A DNA stretch of 7,710 nt from Saprospiraceae bacterium UBA2365 (GTDB lineage: Bacteria; Bacteroidota; Bacteroidia; Chitinophagales; Saprospiraceae), in assembly GCA_002344345.1 (NCBI GenBank), contig DDTL01000076.1, positions 1 through 7,710 on the forward strand, given 5' to 3'. Both the position numbers and the translations under genes were made by a program. Position 1 is the stretch's first letter; every line of letters begins with the position of its first letter. Below are positions 6,646 to 7,710 of this stretch, piece after piece. The notes beneath the pieces are model-generated. The model worked only from the letters and a program-made list of their open reading frames with translations. It was not told the DNA's origin and ran no database searches.

Positions 6646-7140
6646 ATGGCAGAAATTACATTAAAAGGAAATACCATTCACACTTCAGGTAACATACCCG
6701 GAGCAGGTGAAGTTTTTGGAGAATTTACATTGATTGCCGGAGATCTTACTAAGAAATCATTGGGAGATTATCAGGGCAAACTTGTTTTGAATATTTTTCC
6801 AAGTCTTGATACCGGTACTTGCGCAGCATCCGTGAGAAAATTCAATGAAATTGCTTCCCAAAGACCGGATACAACGGTTTTGTGCATTTCAAGGGATCTG
6901 CCTTTTGCTCAAAACAGGTTCTGTGGAGCTGAAGGTTTGGATAAAGTGGTTACTTTGTCTGATTTCAGCGAAGGGACTTTTGGTAAAAACAATGGTTTGA
7001 TCATTACAGACGGACCATTGGCAGGATTGCTTTCCAGGGTGGTAATTGTTTTAGATGAAAATCGCAAAGTGATTCATTCTCAGCAAGTTGCAGAGGTAAC
7101 AGAAGAACCTGATTACGAAGCTGCCTTAGCTGTGCTTTAA
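6646..7140 (+). CDS. tpx: Thiol peroxidase Tpx
   Basis: Thioredoxin-dependent peroxiredoxin of the Tpx class, 164 aa, reducing hydrogen peroxide and alkyl hydroperoxides (probably cytoplasmic; no signal peptide is present). The peroxidatic cysteine is C59 within NIFPSLDTGTCAASVRKFN (T56 and C59 form the TxxC motif). The resolving cysteine is C93 in RFCGAEGL, the helix position typical of Tpx, and R131 (LLSRVVIVLDE) completes the active site. The N-terminal MAEITLKGNTIHTSG and the PLAGLLSR segment are also typical. The usual APDF motif before strand 2 is changed to FGEF. The frame is open from an upstream ATG at 6613, but the family N-terminus begins at MAEITLKG, so I chose 6646. The leader is about 110 nt if the 6524 promoter is used. 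The gene stands alone, closed by a strong terminator. Confidence 0.97.
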   Translation: MAEITLKGNTIHTSGNIPGAGEVFGEFTLIAGDLTKKSLGDYQGKLVLNIFPSLDTGTCAASVRKFNEIASQRPDTTVLCISRDLPFAQNRFCGAEGLDKVVTLSDFSEGTFGKNNGLIITDGPLAGLLSRVVIVLDENRKVIHSQQVAEVTEEPDYEAALAVL

Positions 7141-7156
7141 TCAACTGGTAAAAATT

Positions 7157-7190
7157 AAAGAGGCATTTCACAGGAAATGCCTCTTTTTTT
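7157..7190 (+). terminator. Rho-independent terminator after tpx, probably bidirectional
   Basis: AAAGAGGCATTT (7157-7168) pairs perfectly with AAATGCCTCTTT (7175-7186) across a 6-nt loop, giving a 12-bp stem, and the U-run continues to 7190. It starts 17 nt after the tpx stop. On the minus strand the same stem is followed by AATTTTT, so it could also stop transcripts from rpsT, whose stop is about 70 nt away. A second small hairpin, ATGTCA-TTAT-TGACAT (7202-7217), lies between it and rpsT. Confidence 0.93.
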
Positions 7191-7257
7191 ATTCCTTATA
7201 AATGTCATTATTGACATGAATAGTTTTTTAATGAAATATCCCTAATGAAAAGAAATA

Positions 7258-7512
7258 TCAGGAAAGTGAGTTGACGTGTTTCATCAAACTGCTTTTCAGA
7301 TTGGCGCCCTTGTTTTGATGCCAGATATTCCTTTTAACCAAACCGTCAACTAATTTGATTACTTTAGGCAGAAATTGCTCTGCTTCCGCTTTTACTTCCA
7401 ATTCACGAAGCGTTTTAATTGCTGTACGGGTTGATTTTTTTACATATCTGTTTGCCAGTCTTTTTTTTGAAGCCTGTCTTGCTCTTTTAGCTGCTGATTT
7501 GTGATTTGCCAT
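7258..7512 (-). CDS. rpsT: 30S ribosomal protein S20
   Basis: Small-subunit protein S20, 84 aa, binding 16S rRNA early in 30S assembly. The start MANHKSAAKRARQASKKRLA is the family signature, followed by the conserved STRTAIKTLRE (27-37) and, near the end, NKGANLKSSLMKHVNSL. The chain is strongly basic and helical with no cysteine, as expected, and is of normal length for Bacteroidota. The gene stands alone and is convergent with tpx. The start codon follows an AGAAAA leader instead of a Shine-Dalgarno site. A clear promoter lies 23-53 nt upstream. Confidence 0.97.
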   Translation of the reverse strand: MANHKSAAKRARQASKKRLANRYVKKSTRTAIKTLRELEVKAEAEQFLPKVIKLVDGLVKRNIWHQNKGANLKSSLMKHVNSLS

Positions 7513-7535
7513 TTTTCTAAAATAATTTTGAGCCG

Positions 7536-7565
7536 CAAAGATAACGCTTTTATTTTTTTAGCAAA
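7536..7565 (-). promoter_or_regulatory. rpsT promoter, Bacteroidota type
   Basis: On the minus strand TTTG (7565-7562) is followed after 18 nt by TATCTTTG (7543-7536). This matches the TTTG-N(17-20)-TAnnTTTG consensus of the primary Bacteroidota sigma factor at both elements. The start of transcription should fall near 7529-7531, giving a leader of about 17-19 nt. This is the strongest evidence for the phylum in the non-coding DNA. Confidence 0.78.
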
Positions 7566-7710
7566 AAACAATTATAGTAAAAAAAGGTATTTTTCAAAAT
7601 AGCGGCAAAAAAGAGCTTTAATTCTGCATTTTTTCACTTATAAGCTGCAAAAATATTTGAATCCTGACAAAACTATTTTCTTTTTAATGCGAATCAATGG
7701 TTGAAAAAAA

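Noticed and set aside
7566..7710. The right end of the window as a possible gene or RNA.
   Set aside because: AT-rich with several poly-A and poly-T runs. There is no supported open frame, tRNA or stable hairpin; AATATTTG at 7652-7659 is only a near match to a -7 box.
1..7710. CRISPR arrays, insertion sequences, tRNA or rRNA genes, phage genes.
   Set aside because: No spaced repeats, terminal inverted repeats with transposase, cloverleaf or phage-type proteins were seen on either strand.

Overview
The window looks like ordinary chromosomal DNA from a member of the Bacteroidota. The evidence is an AT-rich sequence with A-rich leaders lacking Shine-Dalgarno sites, promoter elements of the TTTG / TAnnTTTG type (best seen in front of rpsT), and protein sequences (RimM, Tpx, S20, a DUF2141 protein) that read like Bacteroidota versions. 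The class cannot be fixed from this stretch; Saprospiria or Chitinophagia-like lineages would fit.

Layout: (1) 1-1399, plus strand: a secreted lipoprotein of unknown function followed 29 nt later by rimM (ribosome maturation factor). The usual partner rpsP is not between them. (2) 1469-6380, minus strand: a four-gene unit read in the order outer-membrane beta-barrel (DUF1302-like), two-repeat RND/MMPL exporter (COG1033 type), LolA-like periplasmic protein (PF17131 type), DUF2141 secreted protein. Gaps are 8, 57 and 26 nt, so co-transcription is likely. (3) 6381-6645: a divergent regulatory region holding a 30-bp imperfect palindrome and two candidate -7 elements. (4) 6646-7140, plus strand: tpx (thiol peroxidase), closed by a strong terminator hairpin at 7157-7190. 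(5) 7258-7512, minus strand: rpsT (ribosomal protein S20) with a textbook Bacteroidota promoter. The last 145 bases (7566-7710) hold no gene that I can support.

The four-gene minus-strand unit is the most interesting part. Its parts span the envelope: an inner-membrane exporter of the MmpL/HpnN type, a LolA-fold periplasmic protein that probably carries a lipid or lipoprotein, and an outer-membrane barrel. Proteobacteria have a comparable DUF1302-DUF1329-RND gene set. I infer a trans-envelope lipid or hydrophobic-molecule transport route. The added DUF2141 protein and the apparent loss of one of the two proton-relay pairs in the exporter are the less expected details. The substrate is not readable from the sequence.
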